From: Burkholderia sp. MS389
GTDB lineage: Bacteria; Pseudomonadota; Gammaproteobacteria; Burkholderiales; Burkholderiaceae
Length of the DNA stretch: 64,000 nt
NCBI RefSeq assembly: GCF_016899425.1
Contig: NZ_CP045996.1
Span: 434,001 to 498,000 of the forward strand
Direction: 5' to 3'
A program made the position numbers and the translations under genes. The notes beneath the pieces are model-generated. The model was not told the origin of the DNA and did not search any database. It worked only from the letters and a program-made list of their open reading frames with translations. Below are positions 1 through 9,155 of the stretch, piece by piece. How positions within the stretch are numbered: position 1 is the stretch's first letter; the number at the start of each line of letters is the position of its first letter.

Positions 1-1
1 G

Positions 2-34
2 GTCGGCGCGGGCGTGCTGTATCAGTGGAAGTGA
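2..34 (+). CDS. C-terminal end of an upstream gene (partial)
   Basis: The first bases read in one frame as the last ten residues of a protein (ending VGAGVLYQWK) followed by TGA. The rest lies outside the window, so neither function nor even reality can be confirmed. The Gly/Ala/Val-rich end followed by YQWK would suit the tail of a membrane protein, but this is only a guess. Confidence 0.25.
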   Translation, partial: VGAGVLYQWK

Positions 35-165
35 TCGCGCGCAGCGGTTCGTTCCGGCACGCGTTGCCGGATCGGGCCGCGCCGAACGCAAACGCAAATG
101 CATGCGCGTGCGGTCGCGTCATCGCGCCGCGCACGCTGCGCCCATCGCATTCTCGGAGTAATCAA

Positions 166-828
166 GTGAAAAACATCCATCTTGCCCTGCTGACGTCCGT
201 CGTTGCCCTCGCGGGTTGTTCGAGTGCGTCGGGGCCGACGTACAACGCGTACGAACTGCAGTCGCGAAACGGCATCCGGACGTTCCAGGTCGACTGTCAC
301 GGCATCCTGTCGACCGCGAAGACCTGCATGAAGGTCGCGACGCGCATGTGCGGCAACGAGCCCGTGCGCCTGGTCGACACCACCACGCCGTACCGCGACG
401 GCGCCGATCCGCATTCGATCGTGTTCCAGTGCGGTGCGGCGCTCGCGCCGGCCGCCGCGGTCGTTGCGCCGGCGCCCGTGTCGGCCGAGAAGGTGAGCCT
501 GACCGGCGATGCGTATTTCGCGACCGACTCGGCCGTGCTGACGCCCGCGGCCACCGCCGCGCTCGACACGCTGCTGAACCGGCAGGGCGACCGGCATTTC
601 TCGCGCGTGGAAGTGGACGGCTATACCGACGCGACCGGTTCGGATGCGCACAACCAGGCGCTGTCGAAGCGCCGGGCGGATGCGGTCGCGGGGTATCTGC
701 GCGAGCACGGGCTGAAAGCGGATGCGTTCGCCGCAACCGGTCACGGCGAAGCCAATCCGGCGGCGTCGAACGATACCGCGGAGGGGCGCGCGCGCAATCG
801 TCGCGTGGAAATTTCGCTGCGGAAGTGA
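166..828 (+). CDS. OmpA-family outer-membrane lipoprotein
   Basis: 220 aa, predicted lipoprotein with a C-terminal OmpA-like peptidoglycan-binding domain. The GTG start is chosen because it has a GGAG element 7 bases upstream and gives a short signal peptide with lipobox LAGC (cleavage before Cys about residue 17); the longer open frame from position 25 would bury that signal. The first half after the lipobox is a small Cys-containing domain seen in Burkholderia lipoproteins. From about residue 110 the OmpA_C domain follows, with the characteristic VDGYTDATG segment and the RRADAVAGYL and RARNRRVEI motifs. Expected role: anchoring the outer membrane to peptidoglycan. It has no obvious operon partner. 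Confidence 0.88.
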   Translation: MKNIHLALLTSVVALAGCSSASGPTYNAYELQSRNGIRTFQVDCHGILSTAKTCMKVATRMCGNEPVRLVDTTTPYRDGADPHSIVFQCGAALAPAAAVVAPAPVSAEKVSLTGDAYFATDSAVLTPAATAALDTLLNRQGDRHFSRVEVDGYTDATGSDAHNQALSKRRADAVAGYLREHGLKADAFAATGHGEANPAASNDTAEGRARNRRVEISLRK

Positions 829-1144
829 GAGGTCGTCAGCGAATGGCTGCGGGCGTGGCCGTCGAAACCGGACGGCTCGCTTGCGGCAGGCGCCGTCCGG
901 AGACGCAGGCGGGTGAGTCCCGACGCTCTCCAGTTCAGCGACACGTGTTTTCCCCAAGGGAAATGAGTGGTATGAACAGCTCGCGGCTCCCCGACAAACT
1001 GGCCGAGCCGCTGAATGACCGGCCCAGGCCGCTGTTCGCCTGTCGAGCCCATACGTTTGATCCGCCGCAAGCGCGCACCCATCGCGGCTCGCATGTTCGC
1101 AATGGACGAGTAAACTGAGGATGCCGTAGAAACAGGAGAATGCG
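829..1144. other. Intergenic stretch with one hairpin
   Basis: No convincing gene. A perfect 9-bp inverted repeat (868-876 with 892-900, arms CCGGACGGC/GCCGTCCGG) could form a hairpin about 40 bases after the upstream lipoprotein gene, but there is no T-run, so intrinsic termination is uncertain. The open frames across it have no ribosome binding site or recognisable domain. Confidence 0.4.
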
Positions 1145-1462
1145 ATGATCGACGCTGGCCCCCAAAGCACCTTCCGAGGGCTGCCGCTGACCGTGGAGCA
1201 AGACGCGGAAGTGAGGCACTACATCAAGGATCGGACCCGGCGTGGGCTGCCATGGGACACGTCGGAGTTGAGCGCGATGCTCGAGGACATGCTGCATCCC
1301 CCAGGCGACGGCGACAGCGATGTCGCCTCCGACGCAGGCGAAACCATCGCGGCGGCCGAGCGCGCAACGGCGTCGGTTGACGAAGCGATGGACCCGATCG
1401 AGGCGAATGAGGAGTGGAATGCGGCCATGGAGTCGGAGGGCATGAAAGGCCCCAGACGATAG
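1145..1462 (+). CDS. Hypothetical acidic protein, 105 aa
   Basis: A small acidic soluble protein with no signal peptide or membrane segment. The ATG has a good Shine-Dalgarno (AGGAGA) at the right spacing. The N-terminal part contains an LTVEQDAEVRHYI stretch that looks like a short helical element. The middle is a low-complexity Asp/Ala/Glu-rich linker and the C-terminus ends GMKGPRR. It resembles small conserved Burkholderia hypotheticals, but I do not recognise a family and assign no function. It stands alone. Confidence 0.65.
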   Translation: MIDAGPQSTFRGLPLTVEQDAEVRHYIKDRTRRGLPWDTSELSAMLEDMLHPPGDGDSDVASDAGETIAAAERATASVDEAMDPIEANEEWNAAMESEGMKGPRR

Positions 1463-1728
1463 ATAAATCGGAGCAACGACGCTCCGGTTCCCGGCAGCGC
1501 CGCATACGAGGCGTGCGCGCCGGATGCCGGGCGTTTCAGGAAAGGCGCGTGCGCCGTACACGGTGGGACTGTTGATGCGCAGGGCGACCCCATCGCGAGA
1601 ATCACGACACGCAATTCGTCCGTTCGCAGGGAATTTCGTACGCAGCCGATCGCGCCACCGATGTCACATGGCGCCAGCGGAGCCGCCAGCCGCATCACGT
1701 CGCCGAGCGCCCGGAAGCGGGCGCCATG

Positions 1729-1917
1729 TCAGTGCCTGAGCACGCAGACGGCGACGATTTCGTATCCGGGATCGGCATGCGCGTGCGCTGCCTTTTCCGC
1801 TTCTTCGTACGAAAGAAACGACGTGGCATCTTCAACCGCCGGTGCCATGCCGATATCGCCATCCTCGGCGGTACACAGGAATTGCTCGCCAGTCTTCACG
1901 ACGTAGACGGACAACAT
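1729..1917 (-). CDS. Small conserved hypothetical protein, 62 aa
   Basis: Starts MLSVYVVKTGEQF. This ATG was chosen over an earlier in-frame ATG four codons upstream because a GGAGGGA ribosome binding site lies directly before it. The protein is a compact alpha/beta-looking domain with no export signal. The segment SYEEAEKAAHAHADPGYEI suggests a helix followed by a strand. Its length, placement and RBS support a real gene. No function can be assigned. Confidence 0.6.
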   Translation of the reverse strand: MLSVYVVKTGEQFLCTAEDGDIGMAPAVEDATSFLSYEEAEKAAHAHADPGYEIVAVCVLRH

Positions 1918-2228
1918 GATTCCCTCCATCGTTTGCAGGGGGAAATTCCAGTCTAGCAGGCCGGAAACGGGGCGCGGGCGGTTTGGAGCGGCCTTTCCGT
2001 GAGGTCGTTGCCGAAAGGGCGGCCGCGTCGAATGTCCGTGCGTCAATCCGGCCGGCGCATCCGGATTCACCGAGGCTTGATCCGACGGGCAACCGGCGCC
2101 GCCGGCCGGAGGTGATCGATGGCCGTCACGCTGGAACTGCGTCACGATTCGGCTTCCCTTGAAGGGTCGAATCCGGCCTTCGATCGCTCGGCCCCCGACG
2201 CGAGCGGAAAGCCGTGCACAATACCCGC
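1918..2228. other. Intergenic stretch without a supported gene
   Basis: This gap separates the leftward 62-aa gene from the rightward DUF3820 gene, so it should hold both promoters. No clear -10/-35 pair, terminator or repeat stood out, and the reading frames crossing it look like composition-driven shadows. Confidence 0.4.
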
Positions 2229-2444
2229 ATGCAAACCCCAGACCTTGAACAACTCGTCACCGTCACCATGCCCTTTGGAAAATACAAGGGACGGCCGATT
2301 GCCGACCTGCCCGGGCCTTACCTGAATTGGCTGGCCCGCGAAGGGTTCCCGCACGGCGAAATCGGCCGGCAGCTTGCGTTGATGCACGAAATCGATCACA
2401 ACGGCCTGCGGCACCTGTTGGAGCCGTTGCGCAAACACGGATAG
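2229..2444 (+). CDS. DUF3820 family protein
   Basis: About 71 aa. The central region (FGKYKGRPIADLP, then LNWLAREGFPHGEIG) matches the DUF3820 signature, a small cytoplasmic family whose members are sometimes labelled quorum-sensing-regulated virulence factors. Biochemical activity is not established. The start at MQTPD is preferred; an in-frame ATG five codons upstream is possible and neither has a strong ribosome binding site. The gene stands alone between unrelated neighbours. Confidence 0.8.
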   Translation: MQTPDLEQLVTVTMPFGKYKGRPIADLPGPYLNWLAREGFPHGEIGRQLALMHEIDHNGLRHLLEPLRKHG

Positions 2445-2592
2445 CACCCCTCTCAATCAGCGGCGCATGCCCTGGCATGTCACGCGGGCGCATCGCGCAT
2501 GCATCGCCGCCGTATGGCCCGCGCGCACCTGGCGCGCCGCCGATGCTGACATAGAATGGAAAGTGCGATTGATTGCAAAAAGGGGTGTCAAC

Positions 2593-3102
2593 ATGAGACG
2601 CCTTTATTTCCTCGTACCCGATACGCTGACGGCGAAGGCGATCGTCGATGACTTGCTGCGCGCGCGCATCATCTGGCGCCACATCCACGTCCTCGCGAAT
2701 CACAGCGTCACACTCGATCAGTTGCCCGAAGCATCGTTGCTGCAAAGCAGCGATGTCGTGCATGCGCTCGAGCGCGGCGTCGCGCTCGGCGGTGCGGCCG
2801 GTGCGCTGATCGGCCTCGTCGCGCTGGTATTTCCCCCGGCGGAGCTCGTGATCGCGGGCGGCGCCGTCGTCGGGTTGACGTTGGCAGGAGCGGGTTTCGG
2901 GGCGTGGACCGCCGCGATGATCGGCATCTCCGAGCCGAATGCGCGACTCCAGCGATTTCGCGACGCCATTCAGGAAGGCCAGATCCTGATCATGGCCGAC
3001 GTGCCGGCATCGCGAGAGCAGGAAATCGAAGAGATGGTCGCGCGGCATTTTCCGAACGCGGACCTGGAAGGCGCCGAGCCGACGACACCGATCTTTCCCT
3101 GA
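2593..3102 (+). CDS. DUF1269-type membrane protein
   Basis: 169 aa. The N-terminal third is a beta-alpha-beta-like domain (MRRLYFLVPD...). About residues 60-110 hold two Gly/Ala-rich hydrophobic helices forming a membrane hairpin (GGAAGALIGLVALVF and GGAVVGLTLAGAGFG). The C-terminal part is cytoplasmic and contains the VPASREQEIEEMVARHFP segment. This layout matches DUF1269 proteins, small inner-membrane proteins of unknown function often annotated as stress-associated. The longer upstream frame was rejected because this ATG begins the conserved region and is preceded by an AGGGG-like element. Confidence 0.75.
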   Translation: MRRLYFLVPDTLTAKAIVDDLLRARIIWRHIHVLANHSVTLDQLPEASLLQSSDVVHALERGVALGGAAGALIGLVALVFPPAELVIAGGAVVGLTLAGAGFGAWTAAMIGISEPNARLQRFRDAIQEGQILIMADVPASREQEIEEMVARHFPNADLEGAEPTTPIFP

Positions 3103-3316
3103 CGCGCGACAGCAAGCCGGCCTGCCCGATACGCGCGTTCAGCGACGCGTGTCGTCGAGCGCACGGCCGCCACCGCGGGCCGCGCGCGCAGCGGGCCGTT
3201 CGCACGTCGTGCCGGCAACCCTGCCCGCCATTCGGAATCGCGCAGGGCGCCGGCCCGATGCGCGTGACGCCGTCGGAACCGAAGCGTCGACGTCGAATCG
3301 TCGACAAGGAGGTCGT

Positions 3317-3832
3317 ATGGAACTGCACATTCGATCGCACCATTGGGCGCGTCGTACGCCCGACTGGGTCGCCGCTGCCGTGGCGGGTCTCGCGGGCGGT
3401 GCGCTGGTGATCGCGCTGGAATTCGTCTGGTCGACGCTCGTGCTCGGCGCAAGCCCTTGGCAACCGACACACAAGATCGCGGCGATGGTGATGGGCCGCA
3501 GCGCGCTCAGCCAGATGACGCAATTCAACCTTGAAATCGTGGCGATGGCGCTGCTGCTGCACTACGTGCTCGGCGCGATCATGGGGATGATGCTCGCCGC
3601 GGTCATGGCGCCGTTCCGCCTCGATTCGAGCGTGGGCATGGAAGCCGCCATCGGGCTGGCGTTCGGGATCGTCGCGTATGGGTGGAACTTCTACGTCATG
3701 ACGGCCGTGTTCCCGTGGTTCGTCTCCGAGCGGGGGGCCGGGCCGTTGCTGGCCAACCTGTTGTTCGGCGTGGTTGCGGCCATCACCTACGGCAGGCTGG
3801 AACGATTGCGCAAGCGGAACGTGGACGACTGA
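3317..3832 (+). CDS. Multi-pass inner-membrane protein upstream of the oxidase operon
   Basis: 171 aa, with an excellent ribosome binding site (AAGGAGG) before the ATG. About four hydrophobic segments are visible (around residues 17-40, 70-98, 108-135 and 140-160). It is basic at the N-terminus (His/Arg-rich) and ends in an arginine-rich tail. It lies about 100 bases before the subunit II gene on the same strand and may be co-expressed with the terminal oxidase, but no known oxidase assembly motif is visible. No function is assigned. Confidence 0.75.
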   Translation: MELHIRSHHWARRTPDWVAAAVAGLAGGALVIALEFVWSTLVLGASPWQPTHKIAAMVMGRSALSQMTQFNLEIVAMALLLHYVLGAIMGMMLAAVMAPFRLDSSVGMEAAIGLAFGIVAYGWNFYVMTAVFPWFVSERGAGPLLANLLFGVVAAITYGRLERLRKRNVDD

Positions 3833-3936
3833 CGCATCGCGTTTCCCGCCGCGCCGACCTTGAACACGCGGCGCCCGCGGGAGACGCGGAACCCGGTGTC
3901 GGCGGCTCCGGAGAGCGACACGCAGCGAGGTGGCCC

Positions 3937-5088
3937 ATGACCCTTGCGATTGCCCTGGTCCTGATCGTCATCCTGGCGGTGGGGTTTCACTTTGCCAGTC
4001 CGTGGTGGATCACGCCCATCGCGTCGAACTGGGTGCGCATGGACGACATGCTGACGATCACGCTCGTCATCACCGGCGCATTCTTCGTCGCAATCAACCT
4101 GTTCATCGTGGTCGCGCTCGTGCGCTATCGCCACCGCAGCGGGCATCGCGCGACCTACGAGCCGCACAACCGGCCACTGGAATGGTGGCTGATCGGCCTG
4201 ACCGCCGTCGGCGTGGCGGCGTTGCTGGCGCCGGGCCTGTTCGTCTACGCCGACTACATCCGGCCGCCGCGCAACGTGCTGCAGATGGAAGTGCTCGGCC
4301 AGCAATGGCAATGGCGCTTCCGCTTCGCCGGCCCCGGCGGCAAGCTGGGCACGACGGACGTGCGCTACATCAGCAACGACAACCCGTTCGGCATGAACCC
4401 CGCCGACCCCAACGGCCGCGACAACTACCTGATCGAGACACCCGAGGTGCACCTGCCGCTCAACCGGCCGGTGCAGGTCCTGACACGGTCGCGCGACGTG
4501 CTGCACGACTTCTACGTCCCGCCGTTCCGGGCGCGCATGAACATGGTGCCGGGCATGGTGACGACCTTCTGGTTCACGCCGACCAAGGCTGGGCGTTACG
4601 ACATCCTGTGCGCGCAGCTCTGCGGGATCGGGCATTCGACCATGCGCGGCGTGGTGGTGGTGGAAGACGAAGCCGCGTTCTCGCGCTGGCTGGCGCAGCA
4701 GACCACGTTCGCGCAACAGCAGCAGGCCCGCGTGCAGGCCGCCCCCGCCGCGGCCGGCGGCAGCGCGCAGGCGCTTGCCGACCTGGGCAAGACGCTCGCG
4801 GCCGCCAAGGGCTGCGTCGCCTGTCACACCGTGGACGGCACGCCGCGCGTCGGCCCGACGTGGAAGGGCCTGTACGGCAAGACCGAAACGATGGCCGACG
4901 GCAGCACCGCGAAGGTGGACGAAGCCTACCTGCGCGCGTTCATCCGCGATCCGACGGCCCGGGTCGTGAAGGGCTTCTCGCCGATCATGCCGCGCTTCGA
5001 CCTGAGCGAGCAGGAACTGACCGCGCTGGTGGCCTATATCAAGGCGCAAGGCGGGCCGGCCCCCGCAAGCAGCGCAGCCCAACCCTGA
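3937..5088 (+). CDS. coxB: Cytochrome c oxidase subunit II with fused cytochrome c domain
   Basis: 383 aa. Two N-terminal transmembrane helices (about residues 2-20 and 38-63, with a third hydrophobic stretch near 85-105) precede the periplasmic cupredoxin domain. The binuclear CuA site is intact: Cys225, Cys229, His233 and Met236 in CAQLCGIGHSTM. A C-terminal class I cytochrome c domain follows, with haem motif CVACH at 293-297 and a Met-containing segment (SPIMPRF) that could be the axial ligand. The fusion is typical of caa3-type oxidases that take electrons from soluble carriers. It begins the oxidase operon and ends 13 bases before the subunit I start. Confidence 0.93.
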   Translation: MTLAIALVLIVILAVGFHFASPWWITPIASNWVRMDDMLTITLVITGAFFVAINLFIVVALVRYRHRSGHRATYEPHNRPLEWWLIGLTAVGVAALLAPGLFVYADYIRPPRNVLQMEVLGQQWQWRFRFAGPGGKLGTTDVRYISNDNPFGMNPADPNGRDNYLIETPEVHLPLNRPVQVLTRSRDVLHDFYVPPFRARMNMVPGMVTTFWFTPTKAGRYDILCAQLCGIGHSTMRGVVVVEDEAAFSRWLAQQTTFAQQQQARVQAAPAAAGGSAQALADLGKTLAAAKGCVACHTVDGTPRVGPTWKGLYGKTETMADGSTAKVDEAYLRAFIRDPTARVVKGFSPIMPRFDLSEQELTALVAYIKAQGGPAPASSAAQP

Positions 5089-5101
5089 CGGAGCGGATGC
5101 C

Positions 5102-6856
5102 ATGCCCCACGCGCACCTCGACCATGTCCCGCACAGCTTCTGGACCCGCTATGTGTGGAGCCAGGACCACAAGATCATCGCCGTGCAGTACGCGCTGACG
5201 GCCATCGCCATCGGCCTGGTGGGCCTCGTGCTGTCGGACCTGATGCGGCTGCAGCTCGGCTTTCCGGGCAAGTTCGCTTTCATCGACGCGAACCACTACT
5301 ACCAGTTCGTCACCATGCACGGGATGATCATGGTGATCTACCTGCTGACGGCATTGTTTCTCGGCGGCTTCGGCAACTATCTGATCCCGCTGATGCTGGG
5401 CGCGCGCGACATGGTGTTCCCGTTTCTCAACATGCTGAGCTACTGGGTTTACCTGCTGGCCGTGCTGGTGCTGGCGGCGAGCTTCTTCGTGCCGGGCGGG
5501 CCGACCGGCGCGGGCTGGACGCTGTATCCGCCGCAGGCCATCCTGCCGGGCACGCCGGGCGTCGAATGGGGCATCGTGCTGATGCTCGTGTCGCTGGCGA
5601 TCTTCATCGTCGCGGCCACGATGGGCGGCCTGAACTACGTGACCACCACGCTGCAGGCGCGCACGCGCGGCATGACGCTGATGCGCATGCCGCTCACGGT
5701 GTGGGGCATCTTCATCGCGACCGTCATGGCGCTGCTGGCGTTTCCGGCGCTGTTCGTGTCGGCGGTCATGATGCTGCTCGACAGGACGCTCGGCACCAGT
5801 TTCTTCATCCCGGCCGTGGTGTCGATGGGGCAGACGCTCAAGCATGCCGGCGGCAGCCCGCTGCTGTTCCAGCACCTGTTCTGGTTCTTCGGGCATCCGG
5901 AGGTCTACATCGTCGCGCTGCCGGCCTTCGGCATCGCGTCGGACCTGATCAGCACGCACGCGCGCAAGAGCATCTTCGGCTACCGGATGATGGTGTGGGC
6001 GATCGTCGTCATCGGCGCGCTGAGCTTCGTGGTCTGGGCGCACCACATGTTCGTCGCCGGCATGAATCCGTACTTCGGCTTCTTTTTCGCGACGACCACG
6101 CTCGTCATCGCCGTCCCGACCGCCCTCAAGGTCTACAACTGGGTGCTGACGCTGTGGCGCGGCGATATCCACCTGACCGTGCCGATGCTGTTCGCCATCG
6201 GCTTCGTCAGCACCTTCGTGCTGGGCGGGCTGACCGGGCTCTACCTCGGCAACGTGAGCGTCGACATCCCGCTGTCGAACACGTACTTCGTGGTCGCGCA
6301 TTTCCACATGGTGATGGCCGTGTCGCCGATCCTGGTGGTGTTCGGCGGCATTTACCACTGGTACCCGAAGGTGACGGGCCGCATGCTCGACGACAGGCTC
6401 GGGCGCGCGCATTTCTGGATCACCTTCGTCGGCACCTATGCGATCTACTTCCCGATGCACTATCTCGGCATCCTTGGCATGCCGCGGCGGTATTACGCCT
6501 ATCAGGGCTACAGCTTCATTCCGCATTCGGCACAGACGCTCAACACGTTCATCACCGTCGTCGCGCTGATCGTCGCGGCGGCGCAGTTGCTGTTCCTGTT
6601 CAATCTCGCGTGGAGCCTCGCGCACGGCCGGCGTGCCGACGGCAATCCGTGGCGCGCCACCACGCTGGAGTGGCAGACGCCGCAGACGCCGCCCGTGCAC
6701 GGCAACTGGGGCGCGGCGCTGCCGGTCGTCTATCGCTGGGCATACGAATACAGTCCGCCGGGACAAGGGGAAGACTTCGTGCCGCAAAACCAGCCGCCTG
6801 CGGAGGTGCCTGAACCGGTCCATCCGACGCTTCACCCCGGCGAGGCACGCGAATGA
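5102..6856 (+). CDS. ctaD: Cytochrome c oxidase subunit I
   Basis: 584 aa, the catalytic haem-copper subunit with twelve or more membrane helices. The haem a ligand lies in the TMHGM segment, the CuB ligands in HPEVY (His with the cross-linking Tyr) and WAHHM, and the paired haem ligands in VVAHFHMVM. Proton-pathway residues are present: the Asp of the D-channel in the GARDMVFP segment, the Glu of HPEVY and the Thr/Lys of the K-channel in AVPTALKVYNW. The normally doubled Asn of the D-channel is partly replaced (FPFLNMLSYW). The stop overlaps the next start in an ATGA arrangement, indicating coupled translation. Confidence 0.95.
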   Translation: MPHAHLDHVPHSFWTRYVWSQDHKIIAVQYALTAIAIGLVGLVLSDLMRLQLGFPGKFAFIDANHYYQFVTMHGMIMVIYLLTALFLGGFGNYLIPLMLGARDMVFPFLNMLSYWVYLLAVLVLAASFFVPGGPTGAGWTLYPPQAILPGTPGVEWGIVLMLVSLAIFIVAATMGGLNYVTTTLQARTRGMTLMRMPLTVWGIFIATVMALLAFPALFVSAVMMLLDRTLGTSFFIPAVVSMGQTLKHAGGSPLLFQHLFWFFGHPEVYIVALPAFGIASDLISTHARKSIFGYRMMVWAIVVIGALSFVVWAHHMFVAGMNPYFGFFFATTTLVIAVPTALKVYNWVLTLWRGDIHLTVPMLFAIGFVSTFVLGGLTGLYLGNVSVDIPLSNTYFVVAHFHMVMAVSPILVVFGGIYHWYPKVTGRMLDDRLGRAHFWITFVGTYAIYFPMHYLGILGMPRRYYAYQGYSFIPHSAQTLNTFITVVALIVAAAQLLFLFNLAWSLAHGRRADGNPWRATTLEWQTPQTPPVHGNWGAALPVVYRWAYEYSPPGQGEDFVPQNQPPAEVPEPVHPTLHPGEARE

Positions 6857-7464
6857 CCACGCTGCCGCGCCCCTTCGTTCCCGACGCGCCGCCCGGCTTG
6901 CCGAATGCGGGCCGCACCGGCCTGATCGTCTTCATGGCGGTCGCCACGACGTTGTTTTCGCTGCTGCTGCTCGCCTATGCGATGCGCATGCGCGAACCCG
7001 ACTGGCAGCCGATCCCGCATCCGGCGCTGCTGTGGTGGAACACCGGTGCGTTGGTGCTCGCAAGCGTCGCGATGCAGCGTGCCCGGCAAACGGCCGTGCA
7101 CCGCATGGCGTGGCTGGTGGGCGGCGGCGTGCTGGCGGCCGTGTTCGTGATCGGGCAACTGACCGCCTGGCACATGCTGGCGGCGGCCGGGCAGACCGTC
7201 ACCGTCAATCCGTCCAACAGCTTCCTTTACCTGCTCACGGGCCTGCACGGGTTGCATGTGCTGGGCGGGCTCGTGGCGTGGGCCGTGACGATCGCGCAGC
7301 TCCGGCGCGCGGATCCATTCCGGGCCCGGCGCGCCATCGCGCTGTGCGCGCTTTACTGGCATTTCCTGCTTGCGGTCTGGCTCGTGCTGCTGGCGGCGAT
7401 GTGGTGGCTTACCCCCGGGATCGTCGCCGCGATCTGCGGGCCGCTGTATGGAGCCGCGCCATGA
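6853..7464 (+). CDS. Cytochrome c oxidase subunit III-like protein (first copy)
   Basis: 203 aa with about five transmembrane helices and the HGLHVLGG motif typical of subunit III (COX3/CyoC fold). It overlaps both neighbours by ATGA junctions, so all three are translationally coupled. The conserved acidic residue normally found in the first core helix of subunit III is missing (the segment reads VFMAVATTLFSLLL), and the protein is shorter than its neighbour. It probably forms part of the oxidase together with the second copy rather than acting alone. Confidence 0.85.
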   Translation: MTTLPRPFVPDAPPGLPNAGRTGLIVFMAVATTLFSLLLLAYAMRMREPDWQPIPHPALLWWNTGALVLASVAMQRARQTAVHRMAWLVGGGVLAAVFVIGQLTAWHMLAAAGQTVTVNPSNSFLYLLTGLHGLHVLGGLVAWAVTIAQLRRADPFRARRAIALCALYWHFLLAVWLVLLAAMWWLTPGIVAAICGPLYGAAP

Positions 7465-8180
7465 CCTCGCCCACGGTGCACACCGAATCCGCTGCCGAAT
7501 CGCCGGCGGCCCGGCCCGCCGACGCCCGGCCCGACGGCTGGCGCGGCATCGTCACCGACTGGTCGGCCGACCGCGAAGCCTTCAAGGTGCCGTGGGGCAA
7601 GGCGATGATGTGGATCTTCCTGCTGTCGGACACGTTCGTCTTCAGCAGCTTCCTGATCGGCTACATGTCGGTGCGCATGTCGACCACGGCGCCGTGGCCC
7701 GACACGTCCAAGGTGTTCGGGCTCACGGTGGGCGGCCTGGATGTGCCGTTGCTGCTGATTGCCATCATGACGTTCATCCTGATCACCAGCAGCGGCACCA
7801 TGGCGATGGCGGTCAACTTCGGCTACCGGCGCAACGCCAGGCGCGCCGGCGCGCTGCTGCTCGCGACCGCGCTGCTGGGCGCGAGCTTCGTGTCGATGCA
7901 GGCCCTCGAATGGACCAAGCTGATCGTCCACGAAGGTATCCGGCCCTGGGGCAACCCGCTGGGCGCGGCGCAGTTTGGCGCGTGCTTCTTCACGATCACC
8001 GGCTTCCACGGCTTTCACGTGACCTGCGGCGTGATCTACCTGCTGCTGATCGCACGCAAGATCCGGCAGCCCGGATTCGCCGAACACGGCAACTTCCAGA
8101 TCGTCGAAATCGCCGGCCTGTACTGGCACTTCGTCGACTTGGTGTGGGTGTTCATCTTCGCGCTGTTCTATTTGTGGTGA
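7461..8180 (+). CDS. Cytochrome c oxidase subunit III (second copy)
   Basis: 239 aa. After about 35 soluble residues there are five to six transmembrane helices with the subunit III hallmarks: FLLSDTFVFSSF (Asp in place of the usual Glu), the EW/GF-rich GFHGFHVTCGV segment, and the final helix LYWHFVDLVWVFIFALFYLW. The start was chosen at the ATGA overlap with the preceding gene. Together with subunits I and II it would complete the conserved oxidase core. Having two consecutive COX3-fold genes is typical of some Burkholderia and related oxidase operons. Confidence 0.9.
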   Translation: MTSPTVHTESAAESPAARPADARPDGWRGIVTDWSADREAFKVPWGKAMMWIFLLSDTFVFSSFLIGYMSVRMSTTAPWPDTSKVFGLTVGGLDVPLLLIAIMTFILITSSGTMAMAVNFGYRRNARRAGALLLATALLGASFVSMQALEWTKLIVHEGIRPWGNPLGAAQFGACFFTITGFHGFHVTCGVIYLLLIARKIRQPGFAEHGNFQIVEIAGLYWHFVDLVWVFIFALFYLW

Positions 8181-8188
8181 GGCAGGCC

Positions 8189-8530
8189 ATGGAGCATACC
8201 GATCCCGCCGATCGACCCGACGCCGCACACGGCCAGCAGCATCCGATCGGCCTCTACCTGAAGATCTGGGGCCTGCTGTTCGTGCTGAGCACGTTGTCGT
8301 ACCTGGTCGACTACTTCAACGTGCAGGGCTTGCCGCGCTGGGTGCTGATCGTCGTGCTGATGATCGCGAAGGCCGGGCTGATCGTGTCGATCTTCATGCA
8401 CATGATGTGGGAGCGGCTGGCACTCGTGTATGCGATCCTGATACCGCCGTTGTGCCTGCTGGTGCTCATGGTGCTGATGGCGGCGGAAGCGCATCACACG
8501 TTCGGGATGCGGGCGCTGTTCTTCCACTGA
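8189..8530 (+). CDS. Cytochrome c oxidase subunit IV family protein
   Basis: 113 aa, with three predicted helices after a short polar N-terminus. The central IAKAGLIVSIFMHMMWE segment is the signature of prokaryotic COX4/CyoD-like subunits. It follows subunit III by 8 bases. Small subunits of this type stabilise assembly of the CuB centre. It is the last membrane subunit of the operon. Confidence 0.88.
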   Translation: MEHTDPADRPDAAHGQQHPIGLYLKIWGLLFVLSTLSYLVDYFNVQGLPRWVLIVVLMIAKAGLIVSIFMHMMWERLALVYAILIPPLCLLVLMVLMAAEAHHTFGMRALFFH

Positions 8531-8586
8531 TTCATTCGACGGCCGATTCGCGGACATCCGTTCACGCAAACATGGAGGAGGACGCC

Positions 8587-8904
8587 ATGAAGTTTTCACG
8601 CCGACGTTTTATCGCAACCACCACCGTTCTGGCATCCGCACTGGCCTTGGGACGCCGCGCGGCGGCGGATGCCGGTGCCGGTGCCGTGAAGGAGTCCGAT
8701 GCAAATGCCCAGACGCTCGGCTACAAGACGGATGCCAGCCGGGTCGACCATGCGAAGTTCCCGAAACTCCAGGCGGGCGAGACCTGCTCGAACTGCCAGT
8801 TCTTCCAGGGCAAGGCCGGCGCCGGGATGGGGCCGTGCGCCATTTTCGGCGGCAAGCAGGTCAATGCTAAAGGCTGGTGCAGCGCCTATTCGAAAAAGGC
8901 GTAG
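8587..8904 (+). CDS. High-potential iron-sulfur protein (HiPIP), Tat-exported
   Basis: 105 aa with a strong GGAGGAGG ribosome binding site. The N-terminus has a twin-arginine signal (SRRRFIA followed by a hydrophobic stretch and an Ala-rich cleavage zone near residue 28), as expected for export of a folded Fe-S protein. Four cysteines at 67, 70, 84 and 98 (CSNC, GPC, GWC) have HiPIP spacing and would ligate one [4Fe-4S] cluster. Its position directly after the oxidase genes suggests that it delivers electrons to the CuA/cytochrome c subunit in the periplasm. The electron-donor role is inference from context. Confidence 0.93.
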   Translation: MKFSRRRFIATTTVLASALALGRRAAADAGAGAVKESDANAQTLGYKTDASRVDHAKFPKLQAGETCSNCQFFQGKAGAGMGPCAIFGGKQVNAKGWCSAYSKKA

Positions 8905-9155
8905 CGCGGCAGGGACGGCGTGGCGGCCGTGCGGCTGAATCGTCGTGGTCGACGGGGGCGCCGGCGAACATCGTCTCGTCGACGACGATACCGAGCGACG
9001 TGCTGGCCCGCCGGTGCGTCGCCCATGCGATCGCTGCGGCCTGCCGAGCGCGTACCCATGTCGCACGTCAGGCGTCGATCATCGGCGACGAAGCGGGCTC
9101 GCGTGATCGCGGGTCGAGCGCGCGACGACGCCGGCAGTCCCGCTTCGATCGGACG

